In this document: one piece after another, positions 6,738-13,437 of the stretch
How positions within the stretch are numbered: the stretch's first letter is position 1
Layout: every line of letters starts with the position of its first letter
Assembly: GCA_002737595.1 (NCBI GenBank)
Contig: NSHZ01000040.1
Span: 1 to 13,437, forward strand
Direction: 5' to 3'
DNA: 13,437 nucleotides
Origin: Actinomycetota bacterium
GTDB taxonomy: Bacteria; Actinomycetota; Actinomycetes; Nanopelagicales; Nanopelagicaceae
Notes under the pieces: generated by a model
What the model was told of the DNA's origin: nothing
What the model saw: the letters and a program-made list of their open reading frames with translations, nothing else
Databases searched by the model: none
Translations under genes and position numbers: made by a program

Positions 6738-7506
6738 TCACGAGCACCGCTGGCCCAGTCATTGTCACTTCCCCCAGCGCATCAATATCGATCTCTAATG
6801 AGCCACCGAGTACATCAACGCGCCAGGTACTAGCCCCGACAACTCCGGTATGCGCAGCCGCGGCAACTGCCACAGCACAGGTACCGGTCCCGCAAGAGCG
6901 AGTCTCCCCCACGCCTCGTTCGAAGACTCGCATCGAGAGATGTCGTTCGCCAAGAATTTCTACAAACTCAACATTAACTCCGTCTGGAAAAAGACTTGCT
7001 GGGGTCACTGAGGGTTTTTCGAGCACTTCAGGAAGGAGTGCGAGCGACTCAAGAAAAACCACCGCATGCGGATTTCCTACAGAGACTTTAAATCCGAGCC
7101 AACTATTTCCTCCATAAGTCACTGTTGGCGTACCCGGCTCTATGACGACTGCCCCCATCCCGGCTGAGATACGCCCATCTGCTTTTATCTCGATACGTTT
7201 AATACCGGCACGCGTATCTATATCGAAAGAAGTACGAGTCTCTAATCCTCGATCATACAAATACTTAGCCATGACCCGGATGCCGTTGCCACACATCTCC
7301 GCAAGGCTTCCATCGCTATTTCGATAATCCATAAACCAATGTCCATCACGTTGCTTGATCTGAATGAGACCATCAGCTCCCACCCCGGAGTTGCGATTGC
7401 AGAGCGAAGCAATGTCACTTGGACTGAGGTTGCCCTCCGGAATGAGAATGAATTCATTCTCGGTGCCGTGGCCTTTGGTGGCGCGTAGCGGCGTGCTCGG
7501 ATTCAT
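6709..7506 (-). CDS. dapF: Diaminopimelate epimerase
   Basis: DapF converts LL- to meso-diaminopimelate, the penultimate step of lysine synthesis and the source of DAP for peptidoglycan. The 265-residue protein shows the two active-site cysteines, C72 in MCGNGIR and C205 in ETRSCGTGTC, which act as base and acid. Other family motifs are KGHGTENEF (11-19), NSGVGADGL (39-47) and GNPHAV (144-149). Its length is within the family range. The chosen ATG is preceded by no Shine-Dalgarno, but TACGAT (7514-7519) lies 7 bases before it, consistent with leaderless transcription. It is the first gene of a dapF-hflX unit, with which it overlaps. In many actinobacteria miaA lies next to dapF on the same strand; here a permease gene on the opposite strand intervenes. 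Confidence 0.96.
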   Translation of the reverse strand: MNPSTPLRATKGHGTENEFILIPEGNLSPSDIASLCNRNSGVGADGLIQIKQRDGHWFMDYRNSDGSLAEMCGNGIRVMAKYLYDRGLETRTSFDIDTRAGIKRIEIKADGRISAGMGAVVIEPGTPTVTYGGNSWLGFKVSVGNPHAVVFLESLALLPEVLEKPSVTPASLFPDGVNVEFVEILGERHLSMRVFERGVGETRSCGTGTCAVAVAAAAHTGVVGASTWRVDVLGGSLEIDIDALGEVTMTGPAVLVNDFEVNIDE

Positions 7507-7530
7507 ACCGACGATCGTAGGCGCTACCGT
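7502..7530. promoter_or_regulatory. Compact divergent promoter region, dapF and EamA permease
   Basis: Only 30 bases separate the two start codons. On the plus strand, TTCATA (7502-7507) and TACCGT (7525-7530) are 17 bases apart, and the ATG at 7537 follows 6 bases after. On the minus strand, TACGAT (7519-7514) precedes the dapF ATG by 7 bases. Both -10-like elements fit TAnnnT at leaderless spacing, and they flank the palindrome GTAGGCGCTAC (7517-7527). No Shine-Dalgarno is visible for either gene. Confidence 0.45.
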
Positions 7531-7536
7531 TGGCAG

Positions 7537-8427
7537 ATGCGCGCGCGCCTAACGATCCTCTTCTCAGCGATCTGCTTTGGCACCACGGGTACTGCAGCCG
7601 CTCTCGGTCCTTCCGAGGCCAATTCACTTGCGGTGGGCACCAGCCGAATCGTCCTTGGGGCCCTCCTGCTGCAAATGTTTGCTATCGGCAAGAGCGCGGG
7701 AGTATCACTAGTGCGTCTGCGTGCCTGGCTCTGGGCCGGAGCCGGCATGGCCTGCTACCAACTCACCTTCTTCGCTGCGGTACATCTCAGCGGCGTCACA
7801 GTAGGCACAGTGGTGGCTCTTGGCTCGGCTCCCGCGCTCACCGGAGCTATCGACTGGCTCTGGTCTGGAACAAAACCGCGTGGCCGATGGTGGATAGCAA
7901 CTGTGTGCGCCGTGGTCGGCGTCATCATCTTGACCGCCTCTAAGGGTAGTGCGACTCAAGCAGCTTCTCTCTGGGGAATTCTCCTTGCCCTCGGTGCTGG
8001 GGCCTCTTATGCGATCTTTGCTGTGTGCAGCAAGGAAATCTTGGCGAGTGGTGCTTCCTTTCAATTCGCCATGGCCCGAGTCTTTGGAATCGGCGCCATC
8101 ATGCTGGCTCCGCTACTTTTCATCTTCCCCATGGAATGGATTACCACTCCGAAAGGTGCGGCCATGGCGCTCTGGTTGGGTGCGGTTCCCACTGCGATTG
8201 CCTACCTTGCGTACGCATATGGTCTAAAAAGCGTGCAACCAAACGAGGCGGCCACACTTACGTTGGCGGAACCAGTTACCGCAACACTTTTTGGCGTTCT
8301 TATCCTAAATGAGAGATCTTCTCTCATTACATGGGTGGGCGTGGCAATTGTGGCACTTGGCTTGTTGCTACTCGCCATGCAACGTTCCACGGACATGCGC
8401 CCTGGCATGCGCAAGAGCATCGCTTAA
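7537..8427 (+). CDS. EamA-family (DMT superfamily) permease
   Basis: This is a 296-residue integral membrane protein with about ten hydrophobic segments, arranged as two homologous halves (about 1-125 and 138-285), as expected of EamA drug/metabolite transporters. The second half carries the typical signature near residues 235-262 (QPNEAATLTLAEPVTATLFG, then NER), and the first half has a matching THxxAxxxS-like region (LTFFAAVHLSG). Members export amino acids, nucleosides or other small molecules; the substrate cannot be predicted here. The start at 7537 has no clear ribosome site but lies 6 bases after TACCGT, so it may be leaderless. The gene is alone on the plus strand between dapF and miaA and looks like a lineage-specific insertion into a conserved block. 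It converges on miaA; the 58-base gap shows no convincing terminator. Confidence 0.9.
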   Translation: MRARLTILFSAICFGTTGTAAALGPSEANSLAVGTSRIVLGALLLQMFAIGKSAGVSLVRLRAWLWAGAGMACYQLTFFAAVHLSGVTVGTVVALGSAPALTGAIDWLWSGTKPRGRWWIATVCAVVGVIILTASKGSATQAASLWGILLALGAGASYAIFAVCSKEILASGASFQFAMARVFGIGAIMLAPLLFIFPMEWITTPKGAAMALWLGAVPTAIAYLAYAYGLKSVQPNEAATLTLAEPVTATLFGVLILNERSSLITWVGVAIVALGLLLLAMQRSTDMRPGMRKSIA

Positions 8428-8485
8428 GTCTTCAAAAATGTGATGATCAAACCGGCACTCGTCGACACAGCAGGCTGACGCGTTC

Positions 8486-9367
8486 CTAGCTCCGCGAACT
8501 CCACCATTGCATGTGAGTTCCGGCTGGAATCCATTCGATCTTTTCATCGCGCCTGAACCAGCTCTCTTGGCGGCGAGCAAACTTACGAGTGGAGATAATG
8601 GTCGACGCTTTCGCATAATCGCTACTCTCACCTCGATCTTTGGCATCGAGAATCTGTGCATAACCCAGTGCTGCGCGCGCCGTCTTGCCCTCGCGTAAAC
8701 CACGTGATTCCAAATCTAGGACCTCGTCTTCAAACCCGTTCTCCCACATCTCCTCGACTCTTATGGCGATACGCGCATCAAGAAGTTCACGGGGAGAGAG
8801 CAAGCCCACTCGAATTGCTTGCGGATATGGAGTGGCCCCATCGCGTGGCAGATTTGCAGTGAAGGGCTCGCCAGTTATCTCTATGACTTCAAGGGCGCGC
8901 ACCACTCTGCGCACGTTGCCCGGCAAGATTGCCAGAGCCGCCATGGGGTCTTTCTCGCTCAGCTCTTGATGAAGTGCAGCCCCACCAATTCGCTCGGCAC
9001 GGGCTTCAATCTCGGCCCGCACTTCTGGATCATTTTCTGGAAAGCGTAACTCTTGTAAGAGTGAAGAGATGTAGAGTCCCGAGCCACCCACGACTATCAA
9101 TGGCGCGCCATCTTTACTGGCGATAAATTCATGCACTTTTCGTTGATAGACCGCAACGCTCGCTTCTTCCACCACATCGAGCACGTCGATCATGTGATGT
9201 GGAATCCCACGACGCTGCGAGGGCGGGAGCTTCGCAGTACCAATGTCCATTCCACGATATAGCTGAAGGGCATCGGCGTTGATTATTTCTGCCCCAATTT
9301 CCTCAGCGAGGTCGAGTGCGGCGTCACTCTTTCCGACCGCCGTGGGACCTACGAGAAAGAGCAACAT
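8486..9367 (-). CDS. miaA: tRNA dimethylallyltransferase MiaA
   Basis: MiaA transfers a dimethylallyl group to N6 of A37 in tRNAs reading codons that start with U. The 293-residue protein has the P-loop GPTAVGKS (7-14) and the substrate-binding DALQLYRGMDIGTAK (32-46), followed by IPHHMID (59-65) and VVGGSGLYISSLL (about 92-104). The C-terminal RKFARRQESWFRRD is the family's tRNA-contact helix. The usual DS after the P-loop domain is DA here (D32-A33), a mild variation; the aspartate is kept. The ATG lies 2 bases after the miaB stop with no strong ribosome site, so translation is probably coupled to miaB. MiaB acts on the product of MiaA, so the two form one pathway. Confidence 0.96.
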   Translation of the reverse strand: MLLFLVGPTAVGKSDAALDLAEEIGAEIINADALQLYRGMDIGTAKLPPSQRRGIPHHMIDVLDVVEEASVAVYQRKVHEFIASKDGAPLIVVGGSGLYISSLLQELRFPENDPEVRAEIEARAERIGGAALHQELSEKDPMAALAILPGNVRRVVRALEVIEITGEPFTANLPRDGATPYPQAIRVGLLSPRELLDARIAIRVEEMWENGFEDEVLDLESRGLREGKTARAALGYAQILDAKDRGESSDYAKASTIISTRKFARRQESWFRRDEKIEWIPAGTHMQWWSSRS

Positions 9368-9369
9368 GT

Positions 9370-10803
9370 TTAGGGCCGTGGAGTGAGTGAAAGAAAAGTA
9401 CGAGTTTCAGTCGAGGCCTGGGCGCTCTCCCAGACATCACCTGATCGAGTGCGCCTCACCGTGTTCGGAGGATTCTCAGCTACTAAGTGGTGAGGCGCGG
9501 CTTGAGTTACTGTCACCGTTGCAATATCTCCCGGACGGAGACGTTCCTCGGAGACAAAGTGCACGAGGTTGAAATCTCTGGCACGACCGCTCTGTCGCAA
9601 CGTCGCGTCGTCTTTTCGTCCTGGCATATCTGAGACCAAGACTTCAACCTCACGGCCGAGTTGTGCCTTCTTCTGTTGCCAGGCAATCTCCTCAGTAAAT
9701 GCGTGGAGGCGCACATATCTCTCCGCCACCACATCCTCAGGTATTTGATTCTCCATTTCAGCTGCCGCCGTACCAGGACGCTTTGAATATTTGAAGGTGA
9801 AGGCCATATCGAACTTAGCCGTTGAAATGAGATCAAGAGTGTGCTGAAAGTCAACTTCACTCTCCCCGGGGAATCCGACAATGATGTCGGTTGTAATACT
9901 GGCGAGTGGAATTGCTTGACGCACCCTCTCGACTATCCCCAGGTAGCGATCGGCTCGATACGAGCGGCGCATTGATTTGAGGATGGCATCAGATCCAGAT
10001 TGAAGCGGCATATGCAGATGTGGCATCACATTATGTGTCTCTGCCATTGCGGCTATGACATCGTCTGTGAAATCGCGCGGATGAGGGCTGGTAAAACGAA
10101 CTCTCTCTAACCCTTCCACTTCACCACAAGCGCGCAGAAGGTCAGCAAAGGCGCCGCGCACGCCAAGTTCAACGCCATACGCATTTACGTTTTGCCCCAG
10201 GAGGGTGATCTCGTTAACGCCATCAGCAACCAAGGCGCGCACCTCTGCAAGAATCTCCTTCTTGTCTCGGTCCTTCTCCACTCCACGCAGTGCGGGGACG
10301 ATGCAGAACGTACACGTGTTATTACAACCCACAGATATTGACACCCATGCGGAGTGCAAAGAATCGCGCTTTGAGGGAAGTGTGGATGGAAATATCTCAA
10401 GAGACTCTACGATTTCCAATTGTGACTCGCGCCCGATACGCGCTCTTTCTAAAAGCAGCGGAAGCGAGCCCACATTGTGAGTACCAAAAACCACATCTAC
10501 CCAAGGTGCCCGACGCAATATTTCTCCGCGATCTTTCTGGGCCAAACATCCACCTACGGCAATCTGCATAGTTGGATGTTGCAACTTTTCCGCAGCGAGC
10601 ATTCCGAGGGTTCCATAGAGTTTCTGATCAGCGTTCTCGCGCACCGCACACGTGTTGAACACCATCACATCGGCTAGCGCGCGATCGCTCTTTTGGGCCT
10701 GATAACCAGCCTCTTCCAGCAGACCGGCCAGGCGCTCCGAGTCGTGCGCATTCATTTGGCAGCCGAAAGTTCGAACTACATACGTCCGTGAGTCGGTGGC
10801 CAT
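9370..10803 (-). CDS. miaB: tRNA-2-methylthio-N6-dimethylallyladenosine synthase MiaB
   Basis: MiaB is a radical-SAM methylthiotransferase that adds a methylthio group at C2 of i6A37, the product of MiaA. The 477 residues comprise an N-terminal MTTase domain with cluster-binding C15 (FGCQMN), C52 (NTCAVRENA) and C86 (GGCLAQ), a radical-SAM domain with C160, C164 and C167 (CNNTCTFC, the CxxxCxxC motif), and a C-terminal TRAM domain (about 385-455) for tRNA binding. All six cluster cysteines are present. No Shine-Dalgarno precedes the ATG, but TAGACT lies 6 bases before it, suggesting a leaderless transcript starting here. The gene is followed at once by miaA. Confidence 0.97.
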   Translation of the reverse strand: MATDSRTYVVRTFGCQMNAHDSERLAGLLEEAGYQAQKSDRALADVMVFNTCAVRENADQKLYGTLGMLAAEKLQHPTMQIAVGGCLAQKDRGEILRRAPWVDVVFGTHNVGSLPLLLERARIGRESQLEIVESLEIFPSTLPSKRDSLHSAWVSISVGCNNTCTFCIVPALRGVEKDRDKKEILAEVRALVADGVNEITLLGQNVNAYGVELGVRGAFADLLRACGEVEGLERVRFTSPHPRDFTDDVIAAMAETHNVMPHLHMPLQSGSDAILKSMRRSYRADRYLGIVERVRQAIPLASITTDIIVGFPGESEVDFQHTLDLISTAKFDMAFTFKYSKRPGTAAAEMENQIPEDVVAERYVRLHAFTEEIAWQQKKAQLGREVEVLVSDMPGRKDDATLRQSGRARDFNLVHFVSEERLRPGDIATVTVTQAAPHHLVAENPPNTVRRTRSGDVWESAQASTETRTFLSLTPRP

Positions 10804-10809
10804 AGCGTG

Positions 10810-10815
10810 AGTCTA
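10810..10815 (-). promoter_or_regulatory. Possible -10 element of a leaderless miaB promoter
   Basis: TAGACT on the minus strand fits TAnnnT and ends 6 bases before the miaB ATG, which has no Shine-Dalgarno. A -35 at 17 bases would be TTTCTT, a weak match. The same layout is seen at lexA and the EamA gene. Confidence 0.35.
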
Positions 10816-10925
10816 TGAGCCCCAGATCAAAAAAGAAATTTATGCTCCACTCACCTCGGAGAGAATCAGCTAAATCATGCTGCCGTGTGAAGATCTTTGC
10901 ATGAAGGGTAATCAACGTCTTCTCG

Positions 10926-11462
10926 TTAATTCACTTCGTAAAACTTTTGGAGAGCGGCACGAACTGCCAGACCCGCTCGATCGCCTCGATGGCCCTTTCG
11001 CATGAGGAACCCAAGGAGGGCACGCTCCTGCTTCTTCCTATCCCCTGGGCGCAACGATCTCACTTTCTTTGCAAGCAACTCCTGTAGCGCCGATTCTTCG
11101 CTCTCCAAAGAGACCTCTGAAATCACCTCCAGGATGAGATCTGGATCGATACCTTTTTCACGGAGCTCACGCGCTATGACTCGGGGCGCTAGACCCCGCG
11201 ATCGCATCCGCGAATCTCTCCATGCACGTGCAAAATCGCCATCATCGAGCAGATTACTTCGAGTGAGAGCCACAATGAGTTCATCACCTATCTCGGTTGG
11301 TATTGCACGCTTTGCAAAAGCAGCGCGCAACTCTCCACGACTATGCGCCCTGCGAGCTAACCTATCGAGCGCCATTCTCTGAGCGAGTGCGCGAAAATCT
11401 TCCCCCTCAGAAAAGAGGGAGGAGCCCAGAAAAGTGTCGGGCCCCTCCAGTAACTCTTTCAT
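10926..11462 (-). CDS. recX: Regulatory protein RecX
   Basis: RecX binds RecA filaments and limits or remodels them, tempering recombination and co-protease activity. The 178-residue protein has three-helix repeats typical of the family: about 30-70 (ALDRLARRAHSRGELRAAFAKRAI), about 72-115 (LLDDGDFARAWRDSRMRSRG, then APRVIARELREKGI) and about 125-175 (LQELLAKKVRSL to FLMRKGHRG). The first 20 or so residues are not conserved. The start at 11462 has no visible ribosome site; it lies 26 bases after the recA stop, so recX is expected to be expressed by read-through from recA, as in other actinobacteria, and hence to be SOS-inducible. A 12-bp palindrome sits in the gap. Confidence 0.93.
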   Translation of the reverse strand: MKELLEGPDTFLGSSLFSEGEDFRALAQRMALDRLARRAHSRGELRAAFAKRAIPTEIGDELIVALTRSNLLDDGDFARAWRDSRMRSRGLAPRVIARELREKGIDPDLILEVISEVSLESEESALQELLAKKVRSLRPGDRKKQERALLGFLMRKGHRGDRAGLAVRAALQKFYEVN

Positions 11463-11473
11463 TATTTCGGTTG

Positions 11474-11485
11474 AGAGATATCTCT
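11474..11485. repeat. 12-bp perfect palindrome in the recA-recX gap
   Basis: AGAGATATCTCT lies between the recA stop and the recX start. As RNA it would form only a 4-bp stem with an ATAT loop, too weak for a terminator on its own. It could bind a dimeric protein or be chance. Confidence 0.35.
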
Positions 11486-11488
11486 AGC

Positions 11489-12571
11489 TTAGAAATCTAC
11501 TACCGGAACTTCTACCTGAATCTCTACCGGAGCCTCTTCCGGCGGCGTGATGTTGGCAGCTGCCTCGCGGCGCACTCCAATACCCATCTGCTCCTTGATC
11601 TTCTTCTCGATCTCGTTTGCGAGATCAGGATTGTCGATAAGGAAGGTACGAGCGTTCTCTTTACCTTGACCGAGTTGGTCACCTTCGTAGGTGTACCACG
11701 ATCCGGACTTCTTGACGAAGCCTTCATCAACACCGAGATCGATCAGTGAACCTTCGCGTGAGATGCCGTGACCGTAGAGGATGTCGAACTCGGCTTGCTT
11801 AAATGGTGGTGCCATCTTGTTCTTGACCACCTTGACCCGAGTACGGTTACCGACTGCATCTTGGCCATCTTTCAAAGTTTCAATGCGACGGACATCAAGA
11901 CGGATGGATGCGTAGAACTTAAGCGCTTTGCCACCCGTAGTGGTTTCCGGAGAGCCGAAGAAGACACCGATCTTCTCGCGGAGTTGGTTAATGAAGATGG
12001 CAGTGGTCTTTGATTGAGCAAGTGCGCCAGTGATCTTACGTAGCGCTTGGCTCATCAAACGAGCTTGCAGACCGATATGGCTATCACCCATCTCGCCTTC
12101 GATTTCTGCTCGTGGCACGAGCGCGGCAACTGAGTCGATAACTACAACATCGAGGGCGCCCGAGCGGATCAACATATCCATGATCTCAAGGGCTTGCTCA
12201 CCGGTATCTGGTTGCGAAACGAGGAGCGCATCGATATCGACGCCCAGTTTCTTTGCATACTCAGGATCGAGTGCATGCTCAGCATCTATGAAAGCCGCAA
12301 TACCGCCGGCCTTCTGCGCATTAGCAATGGCGTGCAAGGCAACTGTGGTCTTACCGGAGGACTCTGGACCATAAATCTCAACAACGCGGCCACGGGGAAA
12401 ACCACCGATGCCGAGGGCAAGGTCAAGTGCGATAGAACCAGAAGGGATGACCTCAACTGGTGCGCGCCCCTCTTCGCCCATCTTCATGATGGAGCCCTTA
12501 CCGAATTGGCGTTCAATTTGGGCAAGTGCGCTCTCAAGGGCCTTGCTGCGATCTGGAGTACTGGGTGCCAT
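11489..12571 (-). CDS. recA: Recombinase RecA
   Basis: RecA forms ATP-dependent filaments on single-stranded DNA, drives strand exchange and triggers LexA self-cleavage. The 360-residue protein shows the RecA N-terminal helix ([22 protein letters not shown]), Walker [10 protein letters not shown] (68-76), Walker B VVVID (142-146), the L1 region near [16 protein letters not shown] (195-200), L2 [15 protein letters not shown] (205-219) and the C-terminal domain. The tail is acidic and valine-rich ([11 protein letters not shown]). No intein is present. The start at 12571 fits the family and has GAGAGG 7 bases upstream; a TTG at 12664 would extend the frame by 31 residues without family support. 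A LexA box lies 143 bases upstream, leaving an untranslated leader of roughly 130 bases. Confidence 0.97.
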   Translation of the reverse strand: MAPSTPDRSKALESALAQIERQFGKGSIMKMGEEGRAPVEVIPSGSIALDLALGIGGFPRGRVVEIYGPESSGKTTVALHAIANAQKAGGIAAFIDAEHALDPEYAKKLGVDIDALLVSQPDTGEQALEIMDMLIRSGALDVVVIDSVAALVPRAEIEGEMGDSHIGLQARLMSQALRKITGALAQSKTTAIFINQLREKIGVFFGSPETTTGGKALKFYASIRLDVRRIETLKDGQDAVGNRTRVKVVKNKMAPPFKQAEFDILYGHGISREGSLIDLGVDEGFVKKSGSWYTYEGDQLGQGKENARTFLIDNPDLANEIEKKIKEQMGIGVRREAAANITPPEEAPVEIQVEVPVVDF

Positions 12572-12578
12572 CTCTCTA

Positions 12579-12584
12579 CCTCTC
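12579..12584 (-). promoter_or_regulatory. Ribosome-binding site fixing the recA start
   Basis: GAGAGG on the minus strand ends 7 bases before the ATG at 12571. It supports this start over the in-frame TTG at 12664. Confidence 0.65.
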
Positions 12585-12713
12585 AAGCTCTGGACCCGCT
12601 CCAGTGGGGAGTGGGCTATCTCGGCGACGGTAGCGGGAGGCACTGACACCATCCGCTCTTGCAAGCGGGTTGTGGAGGGCTTTGCCTGCTCACCTATCTG
12701 TGGATGAGATTAT

Positions 12714-12729
12714 CCGAACATTTGTTCGA
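12714..12729. promoter_or_regulatory. LexA (SOS) box of recA
   Basis: CCGAACATTTGTTCGA matches TCGAAC-N4-GTTCGA with one mismatch at the first base, and the half-sites are otherwise perfect. On the minus strand it abuts a -10-like TAATCT (12712-12707), so bound LexA would block the recA promoter. The inner 12 bases equal those of the LysM/lexA box 1. Confidence 0.9.
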
Positions 12730-12769
12730 ACGCGACCCGACACGCCCGAAGAGGCGGTAAATCTCTTCC

Positions 12770-12967
12770 CTAGCGGAGGTGGGCAGGGACCCTCGGATCA
12801 TGGCGACAGAGCGCTCGCCAGACCTCTTTAGCATCCTCACCTTGGGCTAACGCCTGATCGATAGTGCGACCTTGCAATTCTGAGAGCACGACATCGGCGG
12901 CAAAAGAGCGTGACCATTGCGCCCCTAAATACTCATCCATCCGTCGCCAAAATTCAGTGAGTCGCAT
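12770..12967 (-). CDS. DUF3046 family protein
   Basis: This 65-residue protein is recognisable as the actinobacterial DUF3046 family, whose gene commonly lies just upstream of recA. It begins MRLTEFWRRMDEYLG and has the typical helical core (AADVVLSELQGRTIDQAL, then GEDAKEVWRALC). The full family length is present. Its function is unknown; no catalytic motif, signal peptide or membrane segment is seen. An AGAAG-like purine run lies about 8 bases before the ATG. The gene follows the TetR gene by 30 bases and may be co-transcribed with it. The stop lies 40 bases before the recA LexA box, so DUF3046 is probably not part of the recA transcript. Confidence 0.93.
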   Translation of the reverse strand: MRLTEFWRRMDEYLGAQWSRSFAADVVLSELQGRTIDQALAQGEDAKEVWRALCRHDPRVPAHLR

Positions 12968-12997
12968 CAGAATTCTTCTTCATGTGAGCGTGGTTCA

Positions 12998-13437
12998 TCA
13001 AAAGAGGGTAGCTCCGCCGCGCGAACTCTTCGCGAGCGCGCTAGCCACTAACGCATCAACATCTGCCACGGGGATGATCACACTCGAAACCAAGATTCTC
13101 ATGAGGACGTCGCGTTGCATGGCGCTGTTCACGCCATACTTTTCAAAGAGCCGGTCGCACTCTTCACGCGTAGTGATCCATAAAGGGTCAGAGGTAGCAG
13201 AGATCATGCGTCCAAATACCGCGGGCTCTGATGTCGCAATGAATCGAAGGGCGTCATGAGTGGCGATAAAGGTGAGGAGCACGCTCATCGCGCCACGGAG
13301 ATCTTCGGCTTTCTCAGCCGATGCGATTCCTCGTGAGACTTCCTGCGAAATCAAAGCGCGTAAGAGTTCTTGCTTGGACCGGAAATGGTTATAAAGAGTG
13401 GCCCGAGCAATCTTGCCCTCGTCGGCAATTTCAATCA
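12998..13437 (-). CDS. TetR/AcrR-family transcriptional regulator, N-terminus outside window
   Basis: The frame is open to the right edge of the window; about 145 residues are visible. The visible N-terminus is the recognition part of a TetR helix-turn-helix (IADEGKIARATLYNHF, then RSKQELL), which is the clearest signature. The remaining helical region (about 35-145) would be the ligand-binding and dimerisation domain; it resembles no ligand class that I recognise. Roughly the first 20-40 residues and the start codon are missing. TetR proteins usually repress a neighbouring gene; the only neighbour visible is DUF3046, and the true target may lie beyond the edge. No stop or frameshift interrupts the frame. 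Confidence 0.9.
   Translation of the reverse strand, partial: IEIADEGKIARATLYNHFRSKQELLRALISQEVSRGIASAEKAEDLRGAMSVLLTFIATHDALRFIATSEPAVFGRMISATSDPLWITTREECDRLFEKYGVNSAMQRDVLMRILVSSVIIPVADVDALVASALAKSSRGGATLF

Noticed and set aside
8428..8485. Terminator between the EamA gene and miaA
   Set aside because: No stable stem with a T-tract could be found in the 58 bases; only short, weak pairings.
9268..9272. MiaA variant: Ala33 in place of the usual Ser after Asp32
   Set aside because: The catalytic aspartate and the rest of the motif are intact, so I do not read it as a loss of function.
12572..12664. RecA extension by 31 residues from a TTG
   Set aside because: The family N-terminus begins at 12571, which has its own ribosome site; the upstream stretch is better explained as mRNA leader.
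12864..13259. A plus-strand frame of 131 codons opposite TetR and DUF3046
   Set aside because: It is antisense to two recognisable genes and its translation has no family character.

Overview
The window reads as core chromosome of an actinobacterium (Actinomycetota) with moderate G+C, close to half by eye. The main evidence is gene order. The block recA-recX-miaB-miaA-dapF-hflX-lexA-nrdR-nrdJ, with a DUF3046 gene next to recA, is a classic actinobacterial arrangement. LexA boxes of the TCGAAC-N4-GTTCGA type and apparently leaderless genes agree with this. No mobile element, CRISPR array, tRNA or rRNA was found. Genes are tightly packed and no gene-free stretch exceeds 300 bases.

Layout from left to right. 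(1) 2-334, plus strand: the 3' part of a NUDIX hydrolase gene, separated by a bidirectional hairpin terminator from the convergent nrdR-nrdJ operon (minus strand, 386-3757). That operon encodes a B12-dependent class II ribonucleotide reductase and its repressor. (2) 3758-4016: the nrdR promoter region, with a good NrdR box, a perfect DnaA box and a REP-like hairpin. (3) 4017-5310: a divergent SOS module. A small membrane-anchored LysM protein (minus), resembling the SOS cell-division inhibitors YneA/DivS/ChiZ, faces lexA (plus). Two LexA boxes lie between them. (4) 5319-7506, minus: dapF-hflX, overlapping. (5) 7537-8427, plus: an EamA/DMT permease, which sits between dapF and miaA. (6) 8486-10803, minus: miaB-miaA, 2 bases apart, both modifying A37 of tRNA. 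(7) 10926-12571, minus: recA-recX, with a LexA box upstream of recA. (8) 12770-13437, minus: DUF3046 and a TetR-family regulator cut by the window edge.

Functionally, the window brings together the SOS regulator (LexA), its co-protease (RecA), the RecA modulator (RecX), a probable SOS division checkpoint protein and dNTP supply (NrdJ/NrdR). tRNA modification, ribosome rescue (HflX) and diaminopimelate synthesis for peptidoglycan and lysine lie between them. The most interesting signals are regulatory. The second LexA box overlaps the -35 of a predicted leaderless lexA promoter, which moves the lexA start 60 bases inward. The recA and lexA/LysM boxes share an identical 12-base core. Two divergent, apparently leaderless promoters are packed into 30 bp between dapF and the permease. 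I see no clearly new multi-gene system; the content is largely conserved housekeeping DNA.
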